Assembly: GCA_913041125.1 (NCBI GenBank)
Contig: CAJWHM010000011.1
Span: 1-50,885 of the forward strand
Direction of reading: 5' to 3'
Origin: an uncultured Bacteroidota bacterium
Lineage (GTDB): Bacteria > Bacteroidota > Bacteroidia > Flavobacteriales > Flavobacteriaceae
DNA length: 50,885 bases
Position 1 is the stretch's first letter. The number at the start of each line of letters is the position of its first letter. The position numbers and the translations under genes were made by a program. The notes under the pieces were generated by a model that saw nothing but the letters and a program-made list of their open reading frames with translations, was not told the origin of the DNA and made no database searches. Positions 24,357 through 33,383 of the stretch are shown here, piece by piece.

Positions 24357-27308
24357 ATGATCTGGATTAAAAAATATAGTCTAGCAATTTTATTTATAAT
24401 TTTTACGGGCTGTTCAAATGAAAAGTATCAAACAAAAACATCACATTCTGGAAATTATAAATATGAGTATGTAACTAATGATCCTACTCAAACAAGAATT
24501 TACACTTTAGATAATGGTTTAAAAGTATATTTGAGTCATTTCGAAAAAGAACCCAGAATTCAAATATTTACAGCTGTAAAAGCTGGTGGAAAAAATGATC
24601 CAGAAAATAATACAGGTTTAGCTCACTATCTGGAACACATGATGTTTAAGGGTAACAAATTTTTTGGAACCAAAGACTATGAAAAAGAAAAGCCATTATT
24701 AGATTCAATTGAAAATTTATTTAATGAGTATTCGAAATTGGACGGTGAAAATGAACGAAAAAATCTATATAAAACCATTGATGAACTCTCAAATAAAGCA
24801 GCATTATTTGCCATTCCTAATGAATATGATAAAATGATTTCTAAGTTAGGAGGTAAAAATTTAAACGCCTATACATCAGAGGATAGAACAGTTTATTATG
24901 TTGATATTCCCTCAAATGAAATAGATCGCTTTTTAAAATTAGAAGGTTCTAGATTTAAGCAGATTGTAAATCGCCTTTTTCATACAGAACTTGAAGCAGT
25001 TTACGAAGAAAAAAATAGAAGTTTAGATAGTGACTCCAGAAAAATAGTTAGAGCTATTTACCAAAGTTTATTCCCAAACCATCCATATGGTAAACAATCC
25101 GTAATAGGAACAATTGAACATTTAAAGAATCCATCAATTACTGAAATCAATAATTATTTTGATAAATATTATCGCCCAAATAATGCTGCAATTTGTATGA
25201 GCGGTGAATTAAATTTTGATAAGACAATAGCACTCATTGATAAATACTTTGGCGATTGGAAACCAAATTATGATCTTGTAGAGTCTGAATTTGAAGAGCA
25301 AAATAAAATTAATTCTCCAATAATCAATGAAGTTTTTGGACCTGATAAAGAATCAGTAACAATTGGTTATCGCTTTGATGGAAAGAATAAAAAAGATTTA
25401 ATGAAATTGAAGCTAATTGATATGATTTTAGCTAATAGCACAGCTGGATTAATTGATCTGAATTTAGTCCAAAAACAAAAAGTTTTATTTGCTAATTCAC
25501 TTGTTGACGAAATGAATGATTTTTATGTCCATGTTTTAGAGGGTACTCCAAAAGAAAATCAAAGTCTAGAAGAAGTAAAAAATCTCATCCTTGGTGAAAT
25601 AAAAAATATTAAAAACGGGAATTTTGATAATTATTTATTAAATGCTGTTGTAAATGATCTTAAAAAATCAATAATGCTTCAGGATGATTCAGATAATGCA
25701 AATTATTACAGAGGCGATAAAATGGTAATTGCATTTACAAGAGATATAACATGGAAAGAAAGTATCGCTTATTTTGATGAAATTTCAAAAATCACAAAAG
25801 AAGATCTTATTTCTTTTGCAAACATTCATTACTCAGAAAACTATGCGGTAGTATATAAAAAAACAGGAAAAGATAATTCAATAAAGAAAGTTGAGAAACC
25901 AGAAATTTCAAAAATCCCTTTAAATAGAAACGAATTGTCAGATTTTCATAAAAAAATAGACGAAATCAAAATTGAAAAACTACAACCAAAATTTATTGAT
26001 TTTAAATCAGAGCTTGATTTTTATAGAATTGGAAATTTAGACGTAATAGCAAAAGAAAACAAAAATAACGATTTATTTAATCTCACTTTTAAGTACGAAT
26101 TTGGAAAAAATTTAGAATCAAAAATTGGTCTTGCTACAAGCTTAATGAATTATGCTGGAACAGGGGAATTAAGTCCTGAAGATATAAAAAAAGAGTTCTA
26201 TAAATTGGGAGCAGAATATAGCTTCAGAACCTCTGGAGATGGAAAAGAAACTTCAATTTCACTAAGTGGACTCAGTGAAAATATGGATGCTTCAATTAAA
26301 CTTTTTGAAACACTGTTAAATGATCCTAAAGCAACACAGAATTCACTTAATAAACTTGTAGATAGAATACTAAAATCTAGGTCAGATAATAAAAAAAACA
26401 AAGATGTAATACTCGGAAGTCGTCTAATCCCTTTTGGGGTATATGGAAAAGATAATCCTGCAAATGATGTTATAAGTTCTAAAACGTTAAAGCAGACAAA
26501 GGTAGAAGAGTTATTAACTTGTATAAAAAAACTTAAGAAATATCCGCATCGTATTTTATATTACGGTAATAAGAATAAAGAAGAATTATCCAGATTAATA
26601 AAAACTTATCATGACGTTCCCAATAATTTTATTGAAGTAAAAAATGATATAACATATTACAAAGAAAAAGATCATGACAAAAAATATGTGTTTTGGACAG
26701 ACTTTGATATGGTTCAAACAGAAATCATACTTCTTTCAAAACAAGAGCTTCTAGATAACTCTAAAAGTGCAGCTATTCGTCTGTTTAACGAATATTTTGG
26801 TGGTGGAATGAATTCCATTGTATTCCAAGAAATAAGAGAAGCTCAAGGCCTAGCTTATTCTGTATTTTCAACTTATTCTCAAGCACGTAGTAAAGATCGT
26901 TCAGACTATATATACTCATATATTGGTGTACAATCTGATAAACAAAAGGAAGCATTATCATCGATGTTTAACTTAATAAACAATCTTCCTGAATCATCTC
27001 AAGCATTTGATGTTGCAAAGCAATCTATATTAAATAAAATTGAAAGTGAACGAATTACGAATTCATCTATTTTAAGTTATTATTTGAATGCAGAAAAAAG
27101 GAATATTGATTATGATATTAGAAAAAATATATATGAAGAAGTAAAAAATATGAGTTTCGAAAACTTATTGTCATTTCATAAAAATTATATAAAAAATAAA
27201 TCACATAATATCTTATTAATAGGAAATAAAGAAAATATTGATTTTAAAAACCTCAGAAAATATGGTGAAGTTGAGGAAATTTCTCTAGAAACTTTATTTG
27301 GATACTAA
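24357..27308 (+). CDS. M16 family zinc metalloprotease, lipoprotein
   Basis: A 983-residue, two-module M16 (pitrilysin-like) protease with a lipoprotein signal (FIIFTGC, lipidated Cys19), so anchored in the periplasm or outer membrane. The inverted zinc motif HxxEH is HYLEH (His90, Glu93, His94), with the distal Glu in ELEAVYEE near residues 211-218. The second half carries the inactive M16 module with the typical FNEYFGGGMNSIVFQEIRE and GLAYSVFSTY stretches. It probably degrades exported peptides. It lies between the apbE pair and the nqr operon, transcribed the opposite way, with no evident functional link. Confidence 0.93.
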   Translation: MIWIKKYSLAILFIIFTGCSNEKYQTKTSHSGNYKYEYVTNDPTQTRIYTLDNGLKVYLSHFEKEPRIQIFTAVKAGGKNDPENNTGLAHYLEHMMFKGNKFFGTKDYEKEKPLLDSIENLFNEYSKLDGENERKNLYKTIDELSNKAALFAIPNEYDKMISKLGGKNLNAYTSEDRTVYYVDIPSNEIDRFLKLEGSRFKQIVNRLFHTELEAVYEEKNRSLDSDSRKIVRAIYQSLFPNHPYGKQSVIGTIEHLKNPSITEINNYFDKYYRPNNAAICMSGELNFDKTIALIDKYFGDWKPNYDLVESEFEEQNKINSPIINEVFGPDKESVTIGYRFDGKNKKDLMKLKLIDMILANSTAGLIDLNLVQKQKVLFANSLVDEMNDFYVHVLEGTPKENQSLEEVKNLILGEIKNIKNGNFDNYLLNAVVNDLKKSIMLQDDSDNANYYRGDKMVIAFTRDITWKESIAYFDEISKITKEDLISFANIHYSENYAVVYKKTGKDNSIKKVEKPEISKIPLNRNELSDFHKKIDEIKIEKLQPKFIDFKSELDFYRIGNLDVIAKENKNNDLFNLTFKYEFGKNLESKIGLATSLMNYAGTGELSPEDIKKEFYKLGAEYSFRTSGDGKETSISLSGLSENMDASIKLFETLLNDPKATQNSLNKLVDRILKSRSDNKKNKDVILGSRLIPFGVYGKDNPANDVISSKTLKQTKVEELLTCIKKLKKYPHRILYYGNKNKEELSRLIKTYHDVPNNFIEVKNDITYYKEKDHDKKYVFWTDFDMVQTEIILLSKQELLDNSKSAAIRLFNEYFGGGMNSIVFQEIREAQGLAYSVFSTYSQARSKDRSDYIYSYIGVQSDKQKEALSSMFNLINNLPESSQAFDVAKQSILNKIESERITNSSILSYYLNAEKRNIDYDIRKNIYEEVKNMSFENLLSFHKNYIKNKSHNILLIGNKENIDFKNLRKYGEVEEISLETLFGY

Positions 27309-27348
27309 GTACCTATTTTAAAAATAATTCTTTTTTATGGATGGTTTT

Positions 27349-28644
27349 CTAGCCACCAAAATCATCAAAACGTACATTTTCAGGTGGTACACCAAAATCG
27401 TCTGCCATTCTTTCTACAGCTTGGTTCATGAGAGGAGGTCCACAAAAATAAACTTCAATATCCTCTGGAGCTTCATGTTTGGACAAATATTGATCTATTA
27501 CTACTTGGTGTACAAAACCGGTGAAACCATCTCCTTCTGATTCTAAACTTGATTTTTCATTCCAATTATCTTCTTCTAATGGCTCTGAGAGTGCAATGTA
27601 AAATTTAAAGTTTGGAAAATCCTTCTCTAGAGATTTAAAATGATCAATGTAAAATAACTCTCTTTTTGATCTTCCACCGTACCAAAAAGTTACTATACGT
27701 CCAGTTTTTAGCGTTCTGAAAAGTTCATAAAGATGTGATCGCATCGGTGCCATACCTGCACCACCTCCAACATAAAGCATCTCAGAATCAGATTCGTTAA
27801 TAAAGAATTCACCGTAAGGTCCTGAAATAGTTACTTTATCACCTGGTTTTTTTGAAAAAATATAGGAAGATGCAACTCCAGGATTTACGTCACTCCATGT
27901 ATTTTTATTACGATCAAAAGGAGGTGTAGCAATTCGAACATTTAACATTATCTCTTTCCCTTCGGCCGGATAAGAGGCCATTGAATAAGCTCGTTCAACT
28001 GTTTCTGAATTTTTCATCACTAGTGGCCATAAGTTAAACTTATCCCATTCTAATTTAAATTTTCCTGGATCACCAGGATGTTCGTCAGGGTGGGCAGATA
28101 TATCTATATTTTCATATTTTACTTCACATTCAGGTATTTCAATTTGAATATAGCCTCCTGCTTTGTAATCCATTTCTTCAGGAATCTCAACTACAAATTC
28201 TTTAATAAATGAAGCAACGTTCCAATTTCTTACAACAGTAGCCTCATATTTTTTTATACCAAAAACCTCTTCCGGAACCTGTATTACCATGTCTTGTTTG
28301 ACTTTTACCTGACAGCCTAATCGCCATCCCTCTGCTACCTCTTTTCTAGAAAAATGTGGTGTTTCAGTAGGAAGAATTTCTCCGCCACCCTCTAATACCT
28401 GACATTTACATTGGATACAAGTTCCTCCACCTCCACACGCAGAGGGTAAAAATATTTTATTATTTCCTAAAGTACTGAGTAATGTACTTCCTGATGTAAC
28501 TTCTACTTGGTTATCACCATTTATTTTTAATGATACGGGGCCAGATGGTAAAAGTTTTGCTTTAACCCCTAAAAGCATTCCAACTAATAAAAATGTGATT
28601 GTCAAAAAAACAATAATACTTGCAATAACAACTGTATATTCCAT
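27349..28644 (-). CDS. nqrF: Na+-translocating NADH:quinone reductase subunit F
   Basis: The 431-residue NADH-oxidising subunit. One N-terminal membrane helix (about 4-26) is followed by a 2Fe-2S domain with Cys70, Cys76, Cys79 and Cys111. Then come a FAD-binding domain (RAYSMASYP) and an NADH-binding domain (GGGAGMAPMRSHLYE). The C-terminus NVRFDDFGG is typical. NqrF passes electrons from NADH via FAD and 2Fe-2S toward NqrD/E and NqrC. It is the last gene of nqrABCDEF, 7 nt after nqrE. Confidence 0.98.
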   Translation of the reverse strand: MEYTVVIASIIVFLTITFLLVGMLLGVKAKLLPSGPVSLKINGDNQVEVTSGSTLLSTLGNNKIFLPSACGGGGTCIQCKCQVLEGGGEILPTETPHFSRKEVAEGWRLGCQVKVKQDMVIQVPEEVFGIKKYEATVVRNWNVASFIKEFVVEIPEEMDYKAGGYIQIEIPECEVKYENIDISAHPDEHPGDPGKFKLEWDKFNLWPLVMKNSETVERAYSMASYPAEGKEIMLNVRIATPPFDRNKNTWSDVNPGVASSYIFSKKPGDKVTISGPYGEFFINESDSEMLYVGGGAGMAPMRSHLYELFRTLKTGRIVTFWYGGRSKRELFYIDHFKSLEKDFPNFKFYIALSEPLEEDNWNEKSSLESEGDGFTGFVHQVVIDQYLSKHEAPEDIEVYFCGPPLMNQAVERMADDFGVPPENVRFDDFGG

Positions 28645-28651
28645 ACTGATT

Positions 28652-29269
28652 TTATAATTTAATTCCCATAAAACTCATGAATCCTATAGCCATAAGCCCT
28701 GTTATTATAAAGGTAATTCCCAAACCACGCAAAGGGGCAGGCACATTTGAATAGGAGATTTTTTCTCTTATTGCAGCTATTGCCAAAATGGCAAGTAACC
28801 ATCCTATTCCTGATCCAAAACCATAAATTGCAGATTCTGTGATGCCTGAAAAATCTTTTTGTTGCATAAAAAGTGATCCCCCTAAAATTGCACAATTAAC
28901 AGCAATTAAAGGAAGAAAAATTCCCAAAGCACCATAAAGAGCAGGTGCAAATTTTTCAACAATCATTTCAACTAGTTGAACCATAGACGCAATTACAGCG
29001 ATAAACATAATAAAACTTAAAAAACTTAAATCTAATTCTACATAAGAACTGTCTAACCAAGTTAGAGCACCTGGACGAAGTAAATAAGTGTCTAGTAAAA
29101 AGTTAATGGGTACAGTAATTGCTAATACAAAAATAACAGCAAGACCTAAACCTACAGCAGTTTTTACTGTTTTAGAAACTGCTAGATAAGAACACATTCC
29201 TAAAAAGTAAGCAAAGATCATGTTTTCTATAAAGATGCTTTTGACAAATAAATTTAAATATGCTTCCAT
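28652..29269 (-). CDS. nqrE: Na+-translocating NADH:quinone reductase subunit E
   Basis: A 205-residue membrane subunit with six predicted helices. Together with NqrD it holds an iron centre within the membrane; the expected cysteines are here Cys26 ([12 protein letters not shown]) and Cys126 ([11 protein letters not shown]). [12 protein letters not shown] and [12 protein letters not shown] are typical of the NqrE/RnfA group. It lies in the middle of the nqr operon with a 6-nt gap to nqrD. Confidence 0.97.
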   Translation of the reverse strand: MEAYLNLFVKSIFIENMIFAYFLGMCSYLAVSKTVKTAVGLGLAVIFVLAITVPINFLLDTYLLRPGALTWLDSSYVELDLSFLSFIMFIAVIASMVQLVEMIVEKFAPALYGALGIFLPLIAVNCAILGGSLFMQQKDFSGITESAIYGFGSGIGWLLAILAIAAIREKISYSNVPAPLRGLGITFIITGLMAIGFMSFMGIKL

Positions 29270-29275
29270 CTACAA

Positions 29276-29971
29276 TTAATTTTTCTCTATTAGAATACGA
29301 TTTCGATACCTTTGTAACCAAATAATAAGTCCCACGGTTATTAATGCCATAGGAGAAAGCAACATTAATCCATTATTTTCATAACCCATCTCGTATATCA
29401 TGTCAGGTATTACTTGATATCCAAATAATTTCCCAGAACCTAAAAGCTCCCTAAAAAAAGCAACGAGGATTAAAATAAATCCATAACCTGCTGCATTGCC
29501 AACACCATCTAAAAATGATTTCCATACTCCATTCCCCAATGCAAATGCTTCAAGCCGACCCATTACTATACAGTTAGTTATAATTAATCCAATGAAAATT
29601 GATAGTTCCTTGCTTACGTCATAAGCAAAAGCTCTTAAAACTTGATCTACTAAAATTACCATTGAAGCAACTACAACCAATTGAACAATAATTCTAATTC
29701 TATTTGGTATTAAATTTCTTAAAAGAGAAATAATTACATTACTAGCTGCCATAACTGCCATTACAGAAATACTCATTACAACTGCTGGTTTTAACTGAAC
29801 AGTGATAGCTAGTGCAGAACAAATTCCTAATACCTGTACGGTTATAGGATTGTTATCATCCATTGGGTCTGACAATAATTTTCGATTTTTCTTTGAGAAA
29901 AGTGGTTCCCTATCTTTATTTATAAATAGTAAAGTTGAAGTTTTTTTAGTAATAGACTTTTTTTCTTCCAT
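29276..29971 (-). CDS. nqrD: Na+-translocating NADH:quinone reductase subunit D
   Basis: A 231-residue membrane subunit with six helices, partner of NqrE. The iron-binding cysteines are Cys51 (VLGICSALAITV) and Cys134 (ITNCIVMGR). The core begins with SKKNRKLLSDPMDDNNPITV near residue 26. About 22 extra residues precede it (MEEKKSITKKTS...), whereas NqrD proteins I recall start near the SKKN stretch. An internal start would be needed to remove the extension, and none with ATG is present there. It is 4 nt from nqrC. Confidence 0.97.
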   Translation of the reverse strand: MEEKKSITKKTSTLLFINKDREPLFSKKNRKLLSDPMDDNNPITVQVLGICSALAITVQLKPAVVMSISVMAVMAASNVIISLLRNLIPNRIRIIVQLVVVASMVILVDQVLRAFAYDVSKELSIFIGLIITNCIVMGRLEAFALGNGVWKSFLDGVGNAAGYGFILILVAFFRELLGSGKLFGYQVIPDMIYEMGYENNGLMLLSPMALITVGLIIWLQRYRNRILIEKN

Positions 29972-29975
29972 CGTT

Positions 29976-30707
29976 TTAATTATTCAATGCAATTAAATCA
30001 TGTTTAGTTTTCAAATAAGGCAAATAATGGTTTAAACGTTCTAAAATCATTGCTGTTACACCGTCTCCAGTAATTGTAGCTCCAGAAATTGCATCTACTT
30101 CATGATCATTTTTATCAAGATCTTTAGGATCATTATTGGTTTTAGAGACATTTATTCCGACTAAATTTCCATCTACATCAAAAACTTTTTCTCCTAAAAA
30201 TCTGTCCTGAAACCATTTTTGTGTAATCTCAGCACCAAGTCCAGCAGTTTCTCCTTTATGATCAAAAACAGCCCCTTTAATAGTATTTTTATCTTCTTCG
30301 AGGGCAATATATCCCCATATAGCATTCCATAATCCTGCTCCTCTAAGTGGGATTATATAAAATTTTTCTTCATCTAAATTTGCTTCATAAATTGGAAAAC
30401 GTTGCTCAGATAACGGCTTCTTGAGCTCATTACTCAATTTAATTTCGAATGCATCCGTTTTCTCATCTACTGTCCCATCTTTAGTTAGTGAGAGTTCGGC
30501 AGTTATATATTTTTTGTATAAGTCTTCAGCCTGGTCTCTTCCAATATTAATTCCAACAGTTGCTAAAATATTTTGCATTTTTTCTTTACGTACATTAGCT
30601 GCCTGAAGATCTTTTAATGAACTAGCTGTAAAAGCTAAAGCAGAGGCAACCACTAACACCATAATCGTAGCAAATAAAAAAGTATATGCATTACTATCTC
30701 TATTCAT
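29976..30707 (-). CDS. nqrC: Na+-translocating NADH:quinone reductase subunit C
   Basis: A 243-residue subunit with one N-terminal membrane helix (about 9-29) and a periplasmic FMN-binding domain. The ApbE flavinylation motif is complete: DAISGAT, with FMN expected on Thr211. The usual GLWNAIWGYIALE and GETAGLGAEI stretches are present. It carries electrons between NqrD/E and the NqrB flavin. It starts 2 nt after the stop of nqrB. Confidence 0.97.
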   Translation of the reverse strand: MNRDSNAYTFLFATIMVLVVASALAFTASSLKDLQAANVRKEKMQNILATVGINIGRDQAEDLYKKYITAELSLTKDGTVDEKTDAFEIKLSNELKKPLSEQRFPIYEANLDEEKFYIIPLRGAGLWNAIWGYIALEEDKNTIKGAVFDHKGETAGLGAEITQKWFQDRFLGEKVFDVDGNLVGINVSKTNNDPKDLDKNDHEVDAISGATITGDGVTAMILERLNHYLPYLKTKHDLIALNN

Positions 30708-30709
30708 CT

Positions 30710-31873
30710 CTAAGCAGTTTTAAGATTTTCTGTAACTGTCTTCCATCGCTTCTTACGTTTATTTATGTTTCCATTAATAACATAGTGATCTATTGTAGGT
30801 GCAAACACATTCATTAATAAAATAGCAAGCATAACACCTTCAGGATAAGCAGGATTAAATACCCGTATCATAATACAAAAGATACCAACTAAAAAGCCAT
30901 AAATCCATTTACCTTTGATTGTTTGAGCGGCTGAAACAGGGTCAGTTGCCATGAAAACAATTCCAAATGCAAAACCACCAACAATTAAATGATTTATCCA
31001 AGAAAAACTCATTAAGGCATTGGCACCCCAAAGATTAAATAGAAAACCCATTAGTGCAGCGCCTAAAATTCCTCCAGTAATGATACGCCAACTACCAACA
31101 CCAGTAATTATTAAAATTAATGCACCAACTGCTACCCAAAGAGTCGATGTTTCAGCAATTGATCCTGGTATTGAACCTTGAAACATTTCTGCCATTGAAT
31201 AAGTTATATTATTTCCAGCAGCTAAATTGCCAAGAATTGTTTCTCCTGAAATTGAATCAACATTAGAAGCCTCAGAAACCCATACTTTATTTCCCGACAT
31301 ATAAGTTGGATAAGCAAAAAATGCAAATGCTCTGGCTGTTAGTGCTGGATTTAAAATATTCATACCAGTTCCACCAAAAGCTTCTTTAGCAACAAGTACA
31401 GCAAAAGCTGTAGAAATTCCAACCATCCAAAGTGGTATATCAACTGGCATAATCATTGGAATCAAAAGGCCTGTTACTAAATATCCTTCATTAACTTCAT
31501 GGCCCCTGTAAACTGCAAATCCAAATTCTATCGAAAGACCTACAACATATGAAACAATTATCATTGGAACAACTTTCCATGCTCCATGAATAAAGGCTTC
31601 AAAAAACGTAAATGGAGATCCAATTTGTGAATAATATTGGAAACCTGTATTATAAATGCCATAGATTAAAACAGGCAACAATGCAATAATTACAGTTACC
31701 ATGGTTCTTTTTAAGTCAACTGCATCACGAATATGGGCACCTTTTTTTGTTGTATGATTTGGAACAAATAAAAAGGTGTCAAAAGCATTTATTGCTGGTG
31801 CAAATTTTTCAAATTTTTGTCCTTTACCAAATGGTCTTTTTAGATTATCTAAACTTCTTCTTAAAAAATTCAT
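30710..31873 (-). CDS. nqrB: Na+-translocating NADH:quinone reductase subunit B
   Basis: A 387-residue subunit with about ten membrane helices that carries one covalent FMN and riboflavin and forms the Na+ path. GGTGMNILNPALTARAF, KGKWIYGFLVGI and NPAYPEGVMLAILLMN are characteristic. The segment aligning with the flavinylation motif (D-x-x-S/T-G-A-T) reads DSISGET at residues 206-212. Asp, Gly and acceptor Thr212 are kept, but Ala is replaced by Glu (codon GAA). Whether ApbE still modifies it is open. The gene lies between nqrA and nqrC in the operon. Confidence 0.97.
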   Translation of the reverse strand: MNFLRRSLDNLKRPFGKGQKFEKFAPAINAFDTFLFVPNHTTKKGAHIRDAVDLKRTMVTVIIALLPVLIYGIYNTGFQYYSQIGSPFTFFEAFIHGAWKVVPMIIVSYVVGLSIEFGFAVYRGHEVNEGYLVTGLLIPMIMPVDIPLWMVGISTAFAVLVAKEAFGGTGMNILNPALTARAFAFFAYPTYMSGNKVWVSEASNVDSISGETILGNLAAGNNITYSMAEMFQGSIPGSIAETSTLWVAVGALILIITGVGSWRIITGGILGAALMGFLFNLWGANALMSFSWINHLIVGGFAFGIVFMATDPVSAAQTIKGKWIYGFLVGIFCIMIRVFNPAYPEGVMLAILLMNVFAPTIDHYVINGNINKRKKRWKTVTENLKTA

Positions 31874-31883
31874 TTTTCTTAAA

Positions 31884-33242
31884 TTATCCTACTTCATTAA
31901 TCATTAATTCTATTCCCTGTCGGATTACTTCTTGAGCTTCTAATTTAGAGGTATTGGCATAATCCACCAATCCAAAATCTTCGGGTACTATTTCATAAAT
32001 ACCCAAAGCCTCCATTTTTTCAATATCTTCCACCATACAGGCTTTCAGAAGCTGCATAGGATAGATATCAAATGGAAAAAATTTCTCCATTTCACCTGTT
32101 ACAACAAGGGCGCGTTCCTCACCATTCAGGTTAGTATTAACCTCAAAACCTTTTCTATTAAAAATTCTTGAAAAAGAAGTATTTGACAAGCTCATTACAC
32201 TATTATCCTTAAATGGTAACCAGCCAAACATTCTGTAATCATTGCCCTCAGGAATCACTGTAATTAAGTTATTAAAATAACTTAAATAGTCTGATAGATC
32301 TGATATTGATCCAGTTAGGACGTTACCATTAATAACCCTGTTTTCATTATTTCTTATTCCTGCTTTTTTAAGTATAGGTTTTAATTCAGAACCAATTATC
32401 GTTTGAAAATACTTTGGTTGTTCTACTGAATTTCCCGAAACAGCTACTGTTCTTAATGGGGAGAAAATTCCTGTACTCAAAAATTCTCCTAAATTAACAA
32501 CATCTTCTGCATTTACAGTCCATACTACTTCCCCCATATTTAAAGGACATATTTTTTGGATATGAAAGCTAATATTACCTACAGGATGAGGCCCTTGAAT
32601 TGTGTAGTGTTGTACTCTTTCAATCGAACTAAAATATCCTGAAAATGATTTTTCAATTCCCAAAAAAACATTTTGGTCAACAAGTTTATTCAATAAATCT
32701 ATCCCTAATTGAAATTTCTTTTTTTTGTCCTTCAAGATAAATTGCATATCACCTTCAAGAGGATCCGTTTTTACAGTTGAAACAAAAATTGCTTTGGGCG
32801 TCTCCAATGGGTTTGCCATTATTCCGTAAGGTCTTTGGTGTATGAATGGCCAGTTTCCACTCTTAGAAAGAATAGCCTTTAAATCATCTCGGGTCTTTTT
32901 ATCCCAATTATCAATTGAGTGAGAAACTGATTTTTGATTATCAGAAGCTTCAATAATAATTTTCTCTATTTTTCTTTTTGGACCTCTTTCAATTGATTTT
33001 ATAATTCCTGCAACAGGAGAAACAATTTTAATATCAGGATTTTTTTTGCTAAAAAAAATGGGTTCTCCTAATTTTAAATTAGCACCTTCTTTATGGAGCA
33101 ATTTTGGAATAGTTCCAAAAAAATCATCGGGCTTTATCGCGAAGGTTTTGGACGAAGTAGTCTTATCTAGTATTTTCTCTGCTCTACCTTTAATGTTAAG
33201 ATTTGCCCCTCTATTGGAACGAAGATTCTTAATTACCTCCAT
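31884..33242 (-). CDS. nqrA: Na+-translocating NADH:quinone reductase subunit A
   Basis: A 452-residue cytoplasmic subunit that begins the operon. Family stretches include NLNIKGRAEK near the N-terminus, IKPDDFFGTIPKLL, GPHPVGNISFHI, VVWTVNAEDVVNLGEFL, ERALVVTGEMEKFFPFDIYPMQ and VEDIEKMEALGIYEIVPED near the C-terminus. The frame is open upstream to a TTG at 33266, but that TTG is part of the TAAATTTG promoter box, so ATG at 33242 (MEVIKNLRSNRG) is the start. The operon order nqrABCDEF is complete with gaps of 2-10 nt. Confidence 0.96.
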   Translation of the reverse strand: MEVIKNLRSNRGANLNIKGRAEKILDKTTSSKTFAIKPDDFFGTIPKLLHKEGANLKLGEPIFFSKKNPDIKIVSPVAGIIKSIERGPKRKIEKIIIEASDNQKSVSHSIDNWDKKTRDDLKAILSKSGNWPFIHQRPYGIMANPLETPKAIFVSTVKTDPLEGDMQFILKDKKKKFQLGIDLLNKLVDQNVFLGIEKSFSGYFSSIERVQHYTIQGPHPVGNISFHIQKICPLNMGEVVWTVNAEDVVNLGEFLSTGIFSPLRTVAVSGNSVEQPKYFQTIIGSELKPILKKAGIRNNENRVINGNVLTGSISDLSDYLSYFNNLITVIPEGNDYRMFGWLPFKDNSVMSLSNTSFSRIFNRKGFEVNTNLNGEERALVVTGEMEKFFPFDIYPMQLLKACMVEDIEKMEALGIYEIVPEDFGLVDYANTSKLEAQEVIRQGIELMINEVG

Positions 33243-33263
33243 CAAGTTAAATTCAAAATCATA

Positions 33264-33271
33264 CAAATTTA
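33264..33271 (-). promoter_or_regulatory. -7 box TAAATTTG for nqrABCDEF
   Basis: It matches TAnnTTTG on the minus strand, 21 nt before the nqrA ATG. A TTTG lies 24 nt further upstream, somewhat farther than the usual spacing of about 19. Confidence 0.5.
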
Positions 33272-33383
33272 ATAACTATACCTCTTTAGAGAAAACAAAT
33301 AACAAATGAAATAATTTATTTATAATGATTCTAAATAGTTGTTTAATGTTTTTATTATAATTTGTGAATTTGGTCAAAATAAC

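Noticed and set aside
27309-27348. Terminator between the M16 gene and nqrF
   Set aside because: Only A- and T-runs are present without a stable G+C-containing stem.
28659-28895. Alternative frame of 78 codons within nqrE
   Set aside because: Its basic, Cys/Phe/Tyr-rich product has no recognisable pattern, while the nqrE frame carries the family motifs.
33342-33364. Promoter of the plug-domain gene
   Set aside because: TTG and TATAATTTG are present, but the -7 part has one base too many (TAnnnTTTG) and the spacing is short, so I did not list it as a feature.
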